A DNA stretch of 64,000 nucleotides from Candidatus Melainabacteria bacterium (GTDB lineage: Bacteria; Cyanobacteriota; Vampirovibrionia; Obscuribacterales; Obscuribacteraceae). This document shows positions 15,148-24,161 of the stretch, in pieces (the stretch's first letter is position 1; the number at the start of each line of letters is the position of its first letter). The notes under the pieces were generated by a model, which was not told the DNA's origin, did no database searches, and was given only the letters and a program-made list of their open reading frames with translations. A program made the translations under genes and the position numbers. Location: assembly GCA_017307165.1 (NCBI GenBank), contig JAFKGK010000001.1, positions 248,001 through 312,000 of the forward strand. Direction: 5' to 3'.

Positions 15148-16467
15148 TCAAGGCAGATAGCGAAGAACGTTCTTAATATGTTCGGAAGCGCTTATTGTTT
15201 CAGCAGTGTTTGCCCAGTACTCCTTTCTTTGATCCCAGTGCTGGGCCTTCGATAGTTCGATATTTGGATGATATAACGCCTTATAAACCCGGTGCCCGTG
15301 TCCATCTGAATATGAGTAAACATCAGGGTTGTATGCGTATGCCAGTTGCGCATCAGTGGGATTCTTGATTCCGTGTTTATGCAAATCCTCCAGGAGGGTA
15401 GCTGTTTTTGCGGCTACGATCATTGCCACACAGTCTGCATCGAGTAGGGCTCTTAACTCATGGCCAGGACCTGAATAGCCCTTGGACTCAAGGAAATGGC
15501 GAAACTGTGGATAGTGATTTTCAAATTTTCTAATCCCTTCTGTCGTAATTTGCGTCATGCCTAATGTCCATCCGCCGTCCTTTCCAAGCTTTGCGGCCAC
15601 GTCTTGCTTGTGATCTTCAAATCCATAGCACTCTAGCTCATTGCGCACATAGGCTTTCATAATGCTGTTCGAAACACCACCCAGTTGAGGGAAACAGGCT
15701 TTTGCTTCCTCCCAGGCTTTCGGGTTTGCGTTGGTTGTTGCGCTCATCAAATTCGCTTCCATGCCTGCAATTGGATGTTCGCTCGTCCATGTTTTGATTG
15801 TACGCATAGCAACGTTAGCCGCTGCTATTGTCGATTCCTTTGTTATGCCTAACTGCTCCATGCTTGGAACGAGCGTCGGAGGCACCATGTAACCATCCAG
15901 AGCTTGGGCAATCTGCTGAGCCTGTGAATCGTTTTTGAGTTCCTGTGCCGGTTGCTCAAGCTTTGGTCCGTTTGGCATTACGTTCGCCGCCAGCAATACC
16001 GGCTCTGGGTGTGCGCTGCTGTCGAACAATTCAAATTTTTGTGATGCTTCCTTCTTCGCGCCTGGTCTATAGAACATGTCTGTGGCTGATTCCTCTTGCC
16101 CTAACATGTGATGCTGTTGGGTCTCGCGCCAGTTTGCTTGCAATGCTTGGTTCTTTATCACGCCGCCGCGCAAGATGGTTCCTGATGCGGCCTCAGGTTT
16201 GGCTACTTCCTTTGGTTTGTCTGCTTCGTCACTCATTGCGGTAGCTCCGGGCTTGTAGACTTTCATATACCCTTTTTCGGTATAGGCCAAGTCATCCAAT
16301 AAGTGCAAGTCGCCAAAGATGCCCATGGTATCGGTATCGGTGGAGCTTGTTGCCAGCTTTCTCATGTCAGTCATGTTCCAGGAGCTTGCCGCAATGTTGG
16401 CATAAGTGGCTACCTCGGCTTGTTCAGGGCCGCTGCTAATTCTCTCGGCTATCTCCTGGTGTGCCAT
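15148..16467 (-). CDS. Protein with C-terminal lysozyme/lytic-transglycosylase-like domain
   Basis: 439 residues with no signal peptide. Residues 1-260 are low in similarity to anything I know, with Ala/Glu/Lys-rich linkers (about 75-125). Residues about 266-385 show the layout of a soluble lytic transglycosylase fold: YVRNELECYG (candidate catalytic Glu277), GWTLGMTQITTEG (301-311, like the S-x-G-x-x-Q-I motif), and LAYAYNPDV (375-383, like the A-Y-N motif). It may cut peptidoglycan glycan strands. Lack of a signal suggests another export route or a lysis-type role. AAGGG precedes the ATG. It sits inside DNA that interrupts a GH3 gene. Confidence 0.6.
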   Translation of the reverse strand: MAHQEIAERISSGPEQAEVATYANIAASSWNMTDMRKLATSSTDTDTMGIFGDLHLLDDLAYTEKGYMKVYKPGATAMSDEADKPKEVAKPEAASGTILRGGVIKNQALQANWRETQQHHMLGQEESATDMFYRPGAKKEASQKFELFDSSAHPEPVLLAANVMPNGPKLEQPAQELKNDSQAQQIAQALDGYMVPPTLVPSMEQLGITKESTIAAANVAMRTIKTWTSEHPIAGMEANLMSATTNANPKAWEEAKACFPQLGGVSNSIMKAYVRNELECYGFEDHKQDVAAKLGKDGGWTLGMTQITTEGIRKFENHYPQFRHFLESKGYSGPGHELRALLDADCVAMIVAAKTATLLEDLHKHGIKNPTDAQLAYAYNPDVYSYSDGHGHRVYKALYHPNIELSKAQHWDQRKEYWANTAETISASEHIKNVLRYLP

Positions 16468-16669
16468 TGCTGCCCTTTAGAGCTGATAATACTTGGGAGA
16501 TCTGAACTTCTCCTGAATACTAGGCTATCTGGGTTTGTTGGCTAAGTTTTGGCAAGGAGTCTGCTTAAACTAGAGCACGGTGCTCGACCTGCATCATTAG
16601 ACTTCATCGCTTTTCTCGATGTGCTCAGCGACTTGTTTTAATTTGCCATCCTGCTCTAATTGTTTCAAG

Positions 16670-17239
16670 TCATTTATGCCATTCTAAATCCACCTTGTCC
16701 TTTATCAGGTCGATGTCTCCTTTCTTTCTCTCCTGCTGGTTTCGATACCAAATATCTTTAATGAGCTCTCGAAACTCTTTGAGGATTTCACCTATGCCGG
16801 TGAAGGAAAAGCCGCCAGGCGGACTCATCTTAGCCTTGTGAATACGGCACCGCTGATCAGGGGAGGCGTATAGATCAATCTCTTGGTAAATTTGTACTGG
16901 TGTTGAGGACACGGCTATTCCAAATGGATTGATTGCCGCTGCTGCATTGCCTGATTCCAAAACATCAAGCCACATCTCAAAGGGAAATGGCTCAGGGTAG
17001 CGCATTTCGCGTTTGCTAAAAATGTTCTTGATTAAGCCTTCGCGGTTTTTCAAATCGTTGGCCCAGCGCTCTGACCAAAGGTATGTTGCTAGACGAGAAT
17101 CGTAAATGCGCGAAATGCTTACAGCCAGTAATTCTAAATCGCCTGTTGTCCAGTCTCCATCTGTGAAGAATGAAATAGTCGATGACTCATTTTTTGCTTC
17201 TGTGGCGTCGCTGTCATCATCGTCGTCATCAACAGGCAT
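16670..17239 (-). CDS. Hypothetical acidic protein at the edge of the insert (possibly 5'-truncated)
   Basis: About 189 residues from the ATG at 17239. It starts with an acidic run (PVDDDDDDSD), then a folded-looking domain (SFFTDGDWTTGDLELLAVS, YPEPFPFEMWLDVL) and a charged helical C-terminus (IGEILKEFRELIKDIWYR). Not recognised. DNA directly upstream of the ATG is the GH3 remnant, and no ribosome-binding site is visible, so the true start and promoter may have been lost at the junction. Just past the TGA another frame (to TAA at 16597) reads NDLKQLEQDGKLKQVAEHI, which looks like coding sequence; the natural C-terminus may have been cut off by a frameshift. Confidence 0.5.
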   Translation of the reverse strand: MPVDDDDDDSDATEAKNESSTISFFTDGDWTTGDLELLAVSISRIYDSRLATYLWSERWANDLKNREGLIKNIFSKREMRYPEPFPFEMWLDVLESGNAAAAINPFGIAVSSTPVQIYQEIDLYASPDQRCRIHKAKMSPPGGFSFTGIGEILKEFRELIKDIWYRNQQERKKGDIDLIKDKVDLEWHK

Positions 17240-17445
17240 CGCGACAGGCAAACCTATAGTCCTGGTGCTCTTTAATGGCCGTCCTTTGACTCTGTCATGG
17301 GAGGATCAAAACATGGATGACATCCTCGAGACCTGGTTTAACGCATTGCTCTCGCGCCTCGAGAAGCAAAAACTGTGCAATTTGCAATCACGGCTGCCGA
17401 CCTGGCATTTTATGGCAGTGATTTAAACCTTTGTCCCAAGTAAGT
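17240..17445 (+). pseudogene. GH3 beta-glucosidase, degraded C-terminal remnant
   Basis: The plus strand reads ATGKPIVLVLFNGRPLTLSW and on to DILETWF, matching the conserved start of the BglX C-terminal domain strand (K-P-V-V-L-V-L-x-N-G-R-P-L). From 17342, two bases out of phase, it reads RIALAPREAKTVQFAITAAD then LAFYGSDLN, matching the fibronectin-III-like end of GH3 enzymes. About 150 expected residues between these blocks are absent, so there is an internal deletion with a frame change. Together with the fragment at 13853-14761 this marks one broken gene. No start codon or ribosome-binding site serves it. Confidence 0.8.
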
Positions 17446-17480
17446 AAGAGCTTAATTTTGGGGGTTGTAAAAGTTTGATA

Positions 17481-17810
17481 CTAGGCAAAATAATCTAAGA
17501 CCAGTCGGTTTGCGACTGGTCTCTGGTTTTGGAGATCGTCTGCTAGCTCGCGCGCCAGGCCCGGCCAGTCTGCGAGCTCTATGCCCTGGTAGCGCTTTGA
17601 TTTGAGGTCTGATGCCTGCTCCATCCAGCCACGCCAAAAATGGATCGCTATGATTAATTGCTCGTCGCCAGGCAGAGTCTTTTGATCATCATTGAGATAG
17701 GGATGCATGTTGGGCTCCTCGATGCCTATGTCGGCAAAAAGCCTCAATTCGTGACGGATTGCGTCGGCACGCAAACTATCGATTAATATATTTCTGAGAG
17801 GTTCTAGCAT
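17481..17810 (-). CDS. Hypothetical protein
   Basis: 109 residues from the ATG at 17810; a TTG 12 codons upstream is possible. The product is cytoplasmic, helical and rich in Leu, Asp, Arg and Trp (LIIAIHFWRGWMEQASDL, ELADWPGLARELADDL). Not recognised. It diverges from the alpha/beta hydrolase gene across only 26 bases, so their control regions must overlap. A second reading frame at 17452-17637 is a shadow. Confidence 0.5.
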   Translation of the reverse strand: MLEPLRNILIDSLRADAIRHELRLFADIGIEEPNMHPYLNDDQKTLPGDEQLIIAIHFWRGWMEQASDLKSKRYQGIELADWPGLARELADDLQNQRPVANRLVLDYFA

Positions 17811-17836
17811 AGTGTTTTGAAAGTGTTGCTGTCTTG

Positions 17837-18829
17837 ATGCACCCAAGCCAAATTTTATTGATTATAGCCTTGATTACGAGCCTTTTGCCTTTTGCGTCTT
17901 TGGAGACCGCCATGGCTGCATCGCAGGAAACACGCATAGAGGGAGTAAGCCCTCGCGACAACTTTTATCTAGTGACTAATAGACGCACCGTCGAAAAGAA
18001 GGACGGGCATATGCAGTACAACAGGCTCGGTGGAGATCTGTTTGGCAAGCAAGATGATGCTTATAGCTTTAGCGTCAGCAAGCCGGGTAGCACTGTATTG
18101 ATCGATCGAGACAGATTTTTTGCCGATCTCGAGAGTCGCGAATGCCGCGATCGTCCGCTGGTAATATTTGTGCATGGCTGCTGCGTATCCCTGGGAGAGA
18201 TGTTTAAACAGGCGCGTGGCCTCAAAAATGCATTCGAAAAACAATGCGGCCCCATCGACATGGTCTGCTATGACTGGTCTACGCCTTCGGGCAATTATCC
18301 GGCCTCTCTCTCTCGAGTCGAAGCTATGAATGCTTCGTTCAACGAATTTTTGCAGCAATTACCAGAGGGCCTCAAGTCTCACAAGGGGCGCCCCCTGATC
18401 CTCGTCACTCATTCGCTTGGCGCATATTGTCTTGTCGATAGGCGCAGTAAAGATAGTGTCATAGACCGTGACTCGATTTTCAGTGCTTGCTTTTTTTCAC
18501 GGCCTGATATTACTCAAGACCAATTTTTTGCAAGTTATCCTGCCTTCAAAAATATTGCAGGTAGGTACTTTTTACTCAAGGCGAGCAATGACCCAAATCT
18601 CAAACTTTCTGCCTTGGTGAGGAGTCGCCCCTTTGCCAGCAACCGTCAAAATCGTCGCTTGGGTCTGTTTGCTGATGATGACGCTCTTGAACGTCTCGAT
18701 CCGGAACGTTTGTCAGTGATAGACGTTAGCGAGCTCAAACTCGGTCACGTTATACCGTATGAAAAAATCGCCTCTCTTTATAAAGAGATGATAGGGATAA
18801 AATCAGGAGAAACACGCAAAATAAACTAA
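17837..18829 (+). CDS. Exported alpha/beta hydrolase (DUF900-like)
   Basis: 330 residues. The signal peptide runs to about residue 28 (LLPFASLETAMA). The core resembles the DUF900 branch of the alpha/beta hydrolase superfamily: oxyanion strand LVIFVHGCCVSLGEMF (108-123), DMVCYDWSTPSG (141-152) and nucleophile elbow THSLGAY with Ser193. LGHVIPYE near the C-terminus supplies a likely catalytic His. The substrate is unknown; an esterase or lipase acting outside the cytoplasm is probable. The gene ends 9 bases before the RND adaptor gene and may be transcribed with it. No strong ribosome-binding site is seen. Confidence 0.75.
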   Translation: MHPSQILLIIALITSLLPFASLETAMAASQETRIEGVSPRDNFYLVTNRRTVEKKDGHMQYNRLGGDLFGKQDDAYSFSVSKPGSTVLIDRDRFFADLESRECRDRPLVIFVHGCCVSLGEMFKQARGLKNAFEKQCGPIDMVCYDWSTPSGNYPASLSRVEAMNASFNEFLQQLPEGLKSHKGRPLILVTHSLGAYCLVDRRSKDSVIDRDSIFSACFFSRPDITQDQFFASYPAFKNIAGRYFLLKASNDPNLKLSALVRSRPFASNRQNRRLGLFADDDALERLDPERLSVIDVSELKLGHVIPYEKIASLYKEMIGIKSGETRKIN

Positions 18830-18838
18830 ACTATAGCA

Positions 18839-20293
18839 ATGGATCTGCAAACCGACGAGCGGCTCGAAAGAGCTCTAAAAGCCAAAGCTACAGGCACTCA
18901 AAGTGGTAAGCCCAGAGCTTTTTTACTGATCGGTACGGCCGTCACAATAGCGGCTGTTCTCTCAGGTGTTTTGCTATGGCAAACTCACAATGCAGTCAGC
19001 GCTCCGCATAAAAATACTGGTCCCGATCGTGCAGCTCTCACGGTCAAGGCCAGCGCTGTGGCAATCAGGCCAGTGCAAAAGAGTCTATTGGTTTCAGGAG
19101 GTGTCTGGGCGTGGGATCCAGTGCAAATCGGCAGTGAGATCAATGGCTTGAGAGTGACCGACATCTATGTCGACGAGGGCGCTTATGTCAAAGCTGGACA
19201 AGTGCTCGCACGTCTCAACAATAGCGTGCTGGCCGCACAGGCGGGCAGACAAAAAGCCCGTCTAGAAGGGGCGGAGGCAGCTTTGCTCAAGGCTCTGCAA
19301 CCCAATCGTCCCGAAGACCTCAGTGCTCTGGAGGCTGCTTTTGCTCAAGCCAAGGCACAGGTCGCCCAAGAAGAAGCCAGCCTCGAAAGAGCCCAGGCCA
19401 CCCTTGCCGAATCCTCAGCAAATGCCAGGCGCTATCAAGATTTGGTACGCCAGGGCGCAGTATCAGCCGAGGATTTTGATAAGAGGCTGACATTGTCTAA
19501 GGTTGCTCATGCAGAAGTCACAAATGCTCAGCAAAAAGTCAGCGCGGCCAAGTTTAACGCAGAACAAGCGCACCAGAGGCTGAGTATGGGTTTGAGCGGC
19601 GGTCGGCGTGAGGACATCGATATATCGAGATCTCAGGTGGCTGAGATCCGAGCCAACTACCAAGAATTGCTTTCTCAGCTGCGCCAGACTGAGATCAAAG
19701 CCCCTGCTGCTGGTCTCATCTCTCGCCGCATGGTGCATATTGGTGATATCGCATCCAGTACCAAGCCCATGTTCGATCTCGTGCGCGATGGGCGTATGGA
19801 ACTCAGGGCGCAAGTTCCCGAAAACGATCTGCCTTCAATAGCTGTCGGGCAGCCAGTACAAGTCCTGGCCAGCAAGGTAGACGATTTTAAAGGCAACTCC
19901 ACAGTCAAGGGGGTTGTCCGCGAGATCAGTCCAGCCATCGATCAGGATACAAGACTGGGACTGGTGCGTATCGATCTCGACTTGCCCAGAGATCGCATAG
20001 GCCTCTTGCGTCCAGGCAATTTTGTCAAAGGCGAATTAAATCTTGGACTGAGGAACGCGCCGACAGTACCGAGCCAGGCTGTGGTCTACCGGGATAATCG
20101 GGCGCTAGTCTACATCCTCGAAAAGGGCGCCGGCGCCCAGCGTAAGGTGCATATGCGCTATGTCAAGATCGGCTCGCGGTCTCGTGTCGATGGAGCCGTA
20201 GAGATACTCTCTGGTCTCAATCCGGGAGACCTTGTAGTGCAGTCCGGTGCTGGCTTTTTAAAAGAGGGAGATCTGGTGAGAGTGGTAGATTAG
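18839..20293 (+). CDS. RND efflux system periplasmic adaptor (membrane fusion protein)
   Basis: 484 residues: an N-terminal membrane anchor at about 26-48 without lipobox; the first half-lipoyl motif VDEGAYVKAGQVLARLNN; a long alpha-hairpin with coiled coil (about 125-245, many Ala, Glu and Gln); the second half-lipoyl motif IKAPAAGLISRRMVHIGD; then beta-barrel and membrane-proximal domains. It bridges the inner-membrane pump encoded directly downstream to an outer-membrane channel. The permease gene follows after 19 bases. Confidence 0.92.
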   Translation: MDLQTDERLERALKAKATGTQSGKPRAFLLIGTAVTIAAVLSGVLLWQTHNAVSAPHKNTGPDRAALTVKASAVAIRPVQKSLLVSGGVWAWDPVQIGSEINGLRVTDIYVDEGAYVKAGQVLARLNNSVLAAQAGRQKARLEGAEAALLKALQPNRPEDLSALEAAFAQAKAQVAQEEASLERAQATLAESSANARRYQDLVRQGAVSAEDFDKRLTLSKVAHAEVTNAQQKVSAAKFNAEQAHQRLSMGLSGGRREDIDISRSQVAEIRANYQELLSQLRQTEIKAPAAGLISRRMVHIGDIASSTKPMFDLVRDGRMELRAQVPENDLPSIAVGQPVQVLASKVDDFKGNSTVKGVVREISPAIDQDTRLGLVRIDLDLPRDRIGLLRPGNFVKGELNLGLRNAPTVPSQAVVYRDNRALVYILEKGAGAQRKVHMRYVKIGSRSRVDGAVEILSGLNPGDLVVQSGAGFLKEGDLVRVVD

Positions 20294-20312
20294 AGAGTGA
20301 AAGAATAGTTTA

Positions 20313-23300
20313 GTGGCTTTCAACCTTTCTACCTGGTCGATTAAGCATCCGGTACCGACTATGGTGCTCTTTCTCGTGCTGACGATCATGGGCATCATCT
20401 CTTTTGTACGCTTAGGCATCGATGAAAATCCCAATATTGACCTGCCTCTCGTTTCTGTTTCGGTTGTCCAGCTCGGTGCAGCTCCCGCTGAGCTGGAAAC
20501 GCAGGTCACTCGCAAAATAGAAGACGCCATTGCCGGTATTGGTTCGATCAAGCACATCATGTCTACCGTGACAGATGGTGCGAGCGCCACCTCCATCGAG
20601 TTTAATCTTGGTACCAATACAGATCGAGCAGTCAATGATGTGAGGGATGCCGTAGCTAAGATCAGGCAGGATCTGCCTCAGGGCATCGACGAGCCGATCG
20701 TGCAACGTATTGATTTTGTCGGTGGTCCATTCGTCACCTATACCATTTCATCCAATGTCCTGCCTGCTGCCGAACTAGCATGGGTCGTGGACAATGATGT
20801 TGCACGAGCCTTGCTTTCTGTACCTGGAGTAGGCCAGGTACAGAGGGCTGGTGGCCAGGATCGAGAGATAAGGATCAATCTGGACCCGGCCAGGCTCGAG
20901 TCAATGGGGATAACTGCCGATCTGGTCTCGGCCCAGGTTCGTCGCAGTAACATCAATCTGCCCGGTGGTCGTGGAGAGGTAGGTACGGGAGAGCAATCGA
21001 TCAGATTTCTCGGAAGTGCCAAGACAGTTGCCGATTTGGCTGCCATGGAGATCATGCTGCCCTCGGGCAAGCATGCCCGATTGGATTCTCTGGGTACAGT
21101 CGAAGATGACAGTTCAGAGGCCAGACAGCTTTGTCTCTTGGATAACGAGCCGGTGGTAGCTTTTAGCGTAGTGCGATCCATGGGCAGCAATCTAGTGGAG
21201 GTAGAAAAAGGCGTCGATCAAAAGATCAAAGAGCTCACAGCCAACCTGCCTGGTGGAGTCAAGATCGCCAAGCTCCGCTCTAATAGCCGTTATATCAAAG
21301 ACAGCTATGATGCTTCGCTCGAATCTCTTGTCGTCGGGGCACTGCTTGCGGTGGCAGTGGTCTTTATTTTTTTGCGAGACTGGCGTGCCACTCTAATATC
21401 GGCGATTGCCATACCTCTATCGGTCATCCCGACCTTTGCAGTTATGCAAGCCGCAGGCTTCACGCTCAACGGTATGTCGCTTTTGGGATTGGCACTAGTC
21501 ATCGGTATTTTGGTGGATGATGCTATCGTCGAAATAGAAAACATCGTACGGCACATCCGCATGGGCAAGGCACCATATCCTGCATCTATCGAAGCAGCAG
21601 AAGAGATCGGTCTGGCGGTTGTGGCGACCACACTGACGATAGTGGTGGTGTTTGTGCCTGTAGCCGCCATGGGCGGTATCCCGGGACAATTTTTTAAACA
21701 GTTCGGTCTCACGGTCACTGTAGCCGTCTTATTTTCTCTACTCGTTGCACGCATGATCACCCCGATGATAGCTGCTTTTTGCATGCAGGCAGAACAAAAA
21801 TCGGACAAGTCTGAACATGTCTTCGGCGGCTTTTTTATGGATCTATACCGACCGATTCTCAATCTAGCGCTGAGACACCGCTTGATCACGGTCATCGCAG
21901 CTTTTATTTTGTTTGGGGCGAGCATAGCTCTATTTAAATCGATGCCTACCAGTTTGATGGCAAATATAGACCGTGGCGAGTCATTGCTCAATGTAGAGTT
22001 GCCTCCTGGATCGGATTTAGCTGATACTGCCCGGGTGGCGGCGCAAGCCACCGAGATCATCAAGCAATGGCCCGAGGTGGTCAATGTCGTATCCTTCGTC
22101 GGCACTCCAGCCTCAGCAAAACGCAGTGGTGCTGGTAACAATGGAGACGTGACTCACGCAACCATTTATATTTCCCTCAAGCACAGGACAGAGCGCAATA
22201 AGTCGCAGGCCAAAATCGAAGATGAGATCAGACCACGCCTTGCTGCAATATCAGGTGCCCGACTGAGTTTTTCACGCTCGGCGGGGCTTTCTGGCAAGCC
22301 CTTGAGGCTGGTGCTCACAGGAGCAGATGCCAATGCCCTGGAAAAGCATGCCGAATCCATCAAGGATGAGATGAGATCTATCAAAGGATTGTATGATGTC
22401 TCCTCCACCGCTGCCATACTGCGTCCAGAGATCCTGGTAACGCCGGACTTTGAGCGTGCCAGTCGCCAGGGAGTGTCGGTGGAGAGTATCGCACGCACTG
22501 CCTTGATCGCTACTCTGGGCGACAATGACTCCAATCTCGCCAAGTTTAATCTGGATGATCGCCAGATCCCCATACGGGTAGAGTTAGATCCACGCTATCG
22601 CGATGATCTTAGGACTATCGAAAACCTCAAAGTGTCGGCTGATAATGGCCGACTCGTGCCACTGTCCTCGGTGGCGCAAGTCTCGTTTGGTTCTGGTCCT
22701 TTCCAGATCGACAGATTTGATCGGCAGCGACAGGTCACTCTCGAAGCCAGTCTGGATAGCCAGACTACCCTTGGCGAGGCGATCAAGGCCGTGCATGATT
22801 TGCCCGCCTTCAAATCTCTGCCACCGACCATAGTCGAGTTGCCGCTTGGTGATGCAGAGATCCAGCGCGACATTTTTAGTGGTTTTGGCACTGCCATAGG
22901 ATCAGCCGTCATGCTGATCTATGCAGTATTGGTGGTACTTTTTGGCGGCTTCCTCCATCCACTCACAATCATGATGTCATTGCCTTTAAGTCTATGTGGT
23001 GCCCTCATTGGTCTTGTCGCTTTCAACCAGTCAATAGGACTGTATGCTCTCATCGGCATTACTATGCTAATGGGGCTGGTAACCAAAAATGCCATCCTGC
23101 TCGTAGAGTACGGCCTCATGGCCAAACGCGAAAAAGGCATGCCTCAACGCGAGGCTATCATCGCTGCTGGAGAAACGCGTATGCAGCCTATCCTGATGAC
23201 GACGATCGCAATGATCGCAGGCATGCTGCCGATCGCCCTGGGCATCGGGGCAGGTTCAGAAGCCCGCGCTCCTATGGCCATCTCGGTGATCGGAGGGCTC

Positions 23301-23426
23301 ATTACTTCTACTATCTTTACTCTCGTCGTCATACCGGTTGTCTTTACTTATATCGACGATGGCCAGGAGAGACTCAAGAAGATCTTTTTTAAAAGTAAAG
23401 CGTCTATGGAGAGAAAGACAGGATGA
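20313..23426 (+). CDS. RND efflux permease (HAE1/AcrB-like)
   Basis: 1037 residues, the usual length. It has twelve membrane segments and two large periplasmic loops. TM4 carries the proton-relay aspartates in IGILVDDAIVEIENIVRH; the start is STWSIKHPVPTMV, and the family's GLVTKNAILLVEYG lies in TM10. It exports hydrophobic compounds using the proton gradient. The start codon is GTG. The fit is to hydrophobe/amphiphile exporters rather than heavy-metal pumps. No outer-membrane factor gene is adjacent, so the pump must use one encoded elsewhere. It overlaps the next gene by 4 bases (ATGA). Confidence 0.93.
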   Translation: MAFNLSTWSIKHPVPTMVLFLVLTIMGIISFVRLGIDENPNIDLPLVSVSVVQLGAAPAELETQVTRKIEDAIAGIGSIKHIMSTVTDGASATSIEFNLGTNTDRAVNDVRDAVAKIRQDLPQGIDEPIVQRIDFVGGPFVTYTISSNVLPAAELAWVVDNDVARALLSVPGVGQVQRAGGQDREIRINLDPARLESMGITADLVSAQVRRSNINLPGGRGEVGTGEQSIRFLGSAKTVADLAAMEIMLPSGKHARLDSLGTVEDDSSEARQLCLLDNEPVVAFSVVRSMGSNLVEVEKGVDQKIKELTANLPGGVKIAKLRSNSRYIKDSYDASLESLVVGALLAVAVVFIFLRDWRATLISAIAIPLSVIPTFAVMQAAGFTLNGMSLLGLALVIGILVDDAIVEIENIVRHIRMGKAPYPASIEAAEEIGLAVVATTLTIVVVFVPVAAMGGIPGQFFKQFGLTVTVAVLFSLLVARMITPMIAAFCMQAEQKSDKSEHVFGGFFMDLYRPILNLALRHRLITVIAAFILFGASIALFKSMPTSLMANIDRGESLLNVELPPGSDLADTARVAAQATEIIKQWPEVVNVVSFVGTPASAKRSGAGNNGDVTHATIYISLKHRTERNKSQAKIEDEIRPRLAAISGARLSFSRSAGLSGKPLRLVLTGADANALEKHAESIKDEMRSIKGLYDVSSTAAILRPEILVTPDFERASRQGVSVESIARTALIATLGDNDSNLAKFNLDDRQIPIRVELDPRYRDDLRTIENLKVSADNGRLVPLSSVAQVSFGSGPFQIDRFDRQRQVTLEASLDSQTTLGEAIKAVHDLPAFKSLPPTIVELPLGDAEIQRDIFSGFGTAIGSAVMLIYAVLVVLFGGFLHPLTIMMSLPLSLCGALIGLVAFNQSIGLYALIGITMLMGLVTKNAILLVEYGLMAKREKGMPQREAIIAAGETRMQPILMTTIAMIAGMLPIALGIGAGSEARAPMAISVIGGLITSTIFTLVVIPVVFTYIDDGQERLKKIFFKSKASMERKTG

Positions 23427-24145
23427 GCAAGATCAAGACCTCTATCCTGGTGTATCTAGCGCTGATGTTTGCTATCGGTCTTATCGCACCGCCGATGGGG
23501 CTGGCCAGTGGTGATAAGGGCTGGATCATCCGCCAGAAGAGTCCGTTTTTAGGAGCTAATGTCTGGTATATAACCGAAAGACACGTCAAGTCGGCTTCCA
23601 GCATCTTTACTCTGATAGTCGATCTCAAGACGTATAGAGCCATCATGTATTCGATCAAGAGTGGCAAGTACATCGAGATGTCCGTAGAAGACGCTGCCGC
23701 TAGATGCGGTGCCTTTCGACGCGCCAAGAGTTATTATTTTAAAGAGATGAAACTAAAAAAAGACGTAACAGTTGCTGGATTGAAAGGCAAGGAGTACGTG
23801 CGCGAAGGTCTCAAAAAGAAAGGCGATCGGTTTATAGCCGATCAAATCTATGAAGATAAGATTGACGTGACCGATGAGATAAAATTTCCTCCGAGAGTAG
23901 TTAATCTCTTGAGTCGCGTCACGCTGATACCGCATGAAAAGGGCTTTCCGACCAGGGCAGAACGCACTGGTTATCTTAAAGGGCGACCTCAAAATCGGTC
24001 CGAAGCTTTTGCAATGCTCGACACTCTGTATGCCAGACGCTCAGTCATACCTGATAGCGAGTTTAAGGTGCCGCGAGGCTTGACCGAGACCACCTCCGAA
24101 TTGGAACTCTTGATGAACGACGATAATGCTCTGCCGATTAATTAG
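23423..24145 (+). CDS. Hypothetical exported protein coupled to the RND pump
   Basis: 240 residues with a signal peptide (ILVYLALMFAIGLIAPPMGLA). The mature part is basic and beta-rich in its first half (WYITERHVKSASSIFTLIVD, YRAIMYSIKSGKYIEM) and could bind lipid or a small molecule; I do not recognise the family. The ATG overlaps the permease stop by 4 bases, so the two are translationally coupled and a role as an accessory to the pump is likely. Confidence 0.65.
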   Translation: MSKIKTSILVYLALMFAIGLIAPPMGLASGDKGWIIRQKSPFLGANVWYITERHVKSASSIFTLIVDLKTYRAIMYSIKSGKYIEMSVEDAAARCGAFRRAKSYYFKEMKLKKDVTVAGLKGKEYVREGLKKKGDRFIADQIYEDKIDVTDEIKFPPRVVNLLSRVTLIPHEKGFPTRAERTGYLKGRPQNRSEAFAMLDTLYARRSVIPDSEFKVPRGLTETTSELELLMNDDNALPIN

Positions 24146-24161
24146 CTGTTTTTGATCGGTC

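Noticed and set aside
14762-17239. Search for insertion-sequence ends or integrase around the insert
   Set aside because: No terminal inverted repeats, target-site duplication, transposase or integrase frame was seen, so I do not call a mobile element.
21305-22141. 278-codon open frame opposite the RND permease
   Set aside because: Antisense to transmembrane coding sequence; product rich in Ser, Thr, Met and Lys without family features.
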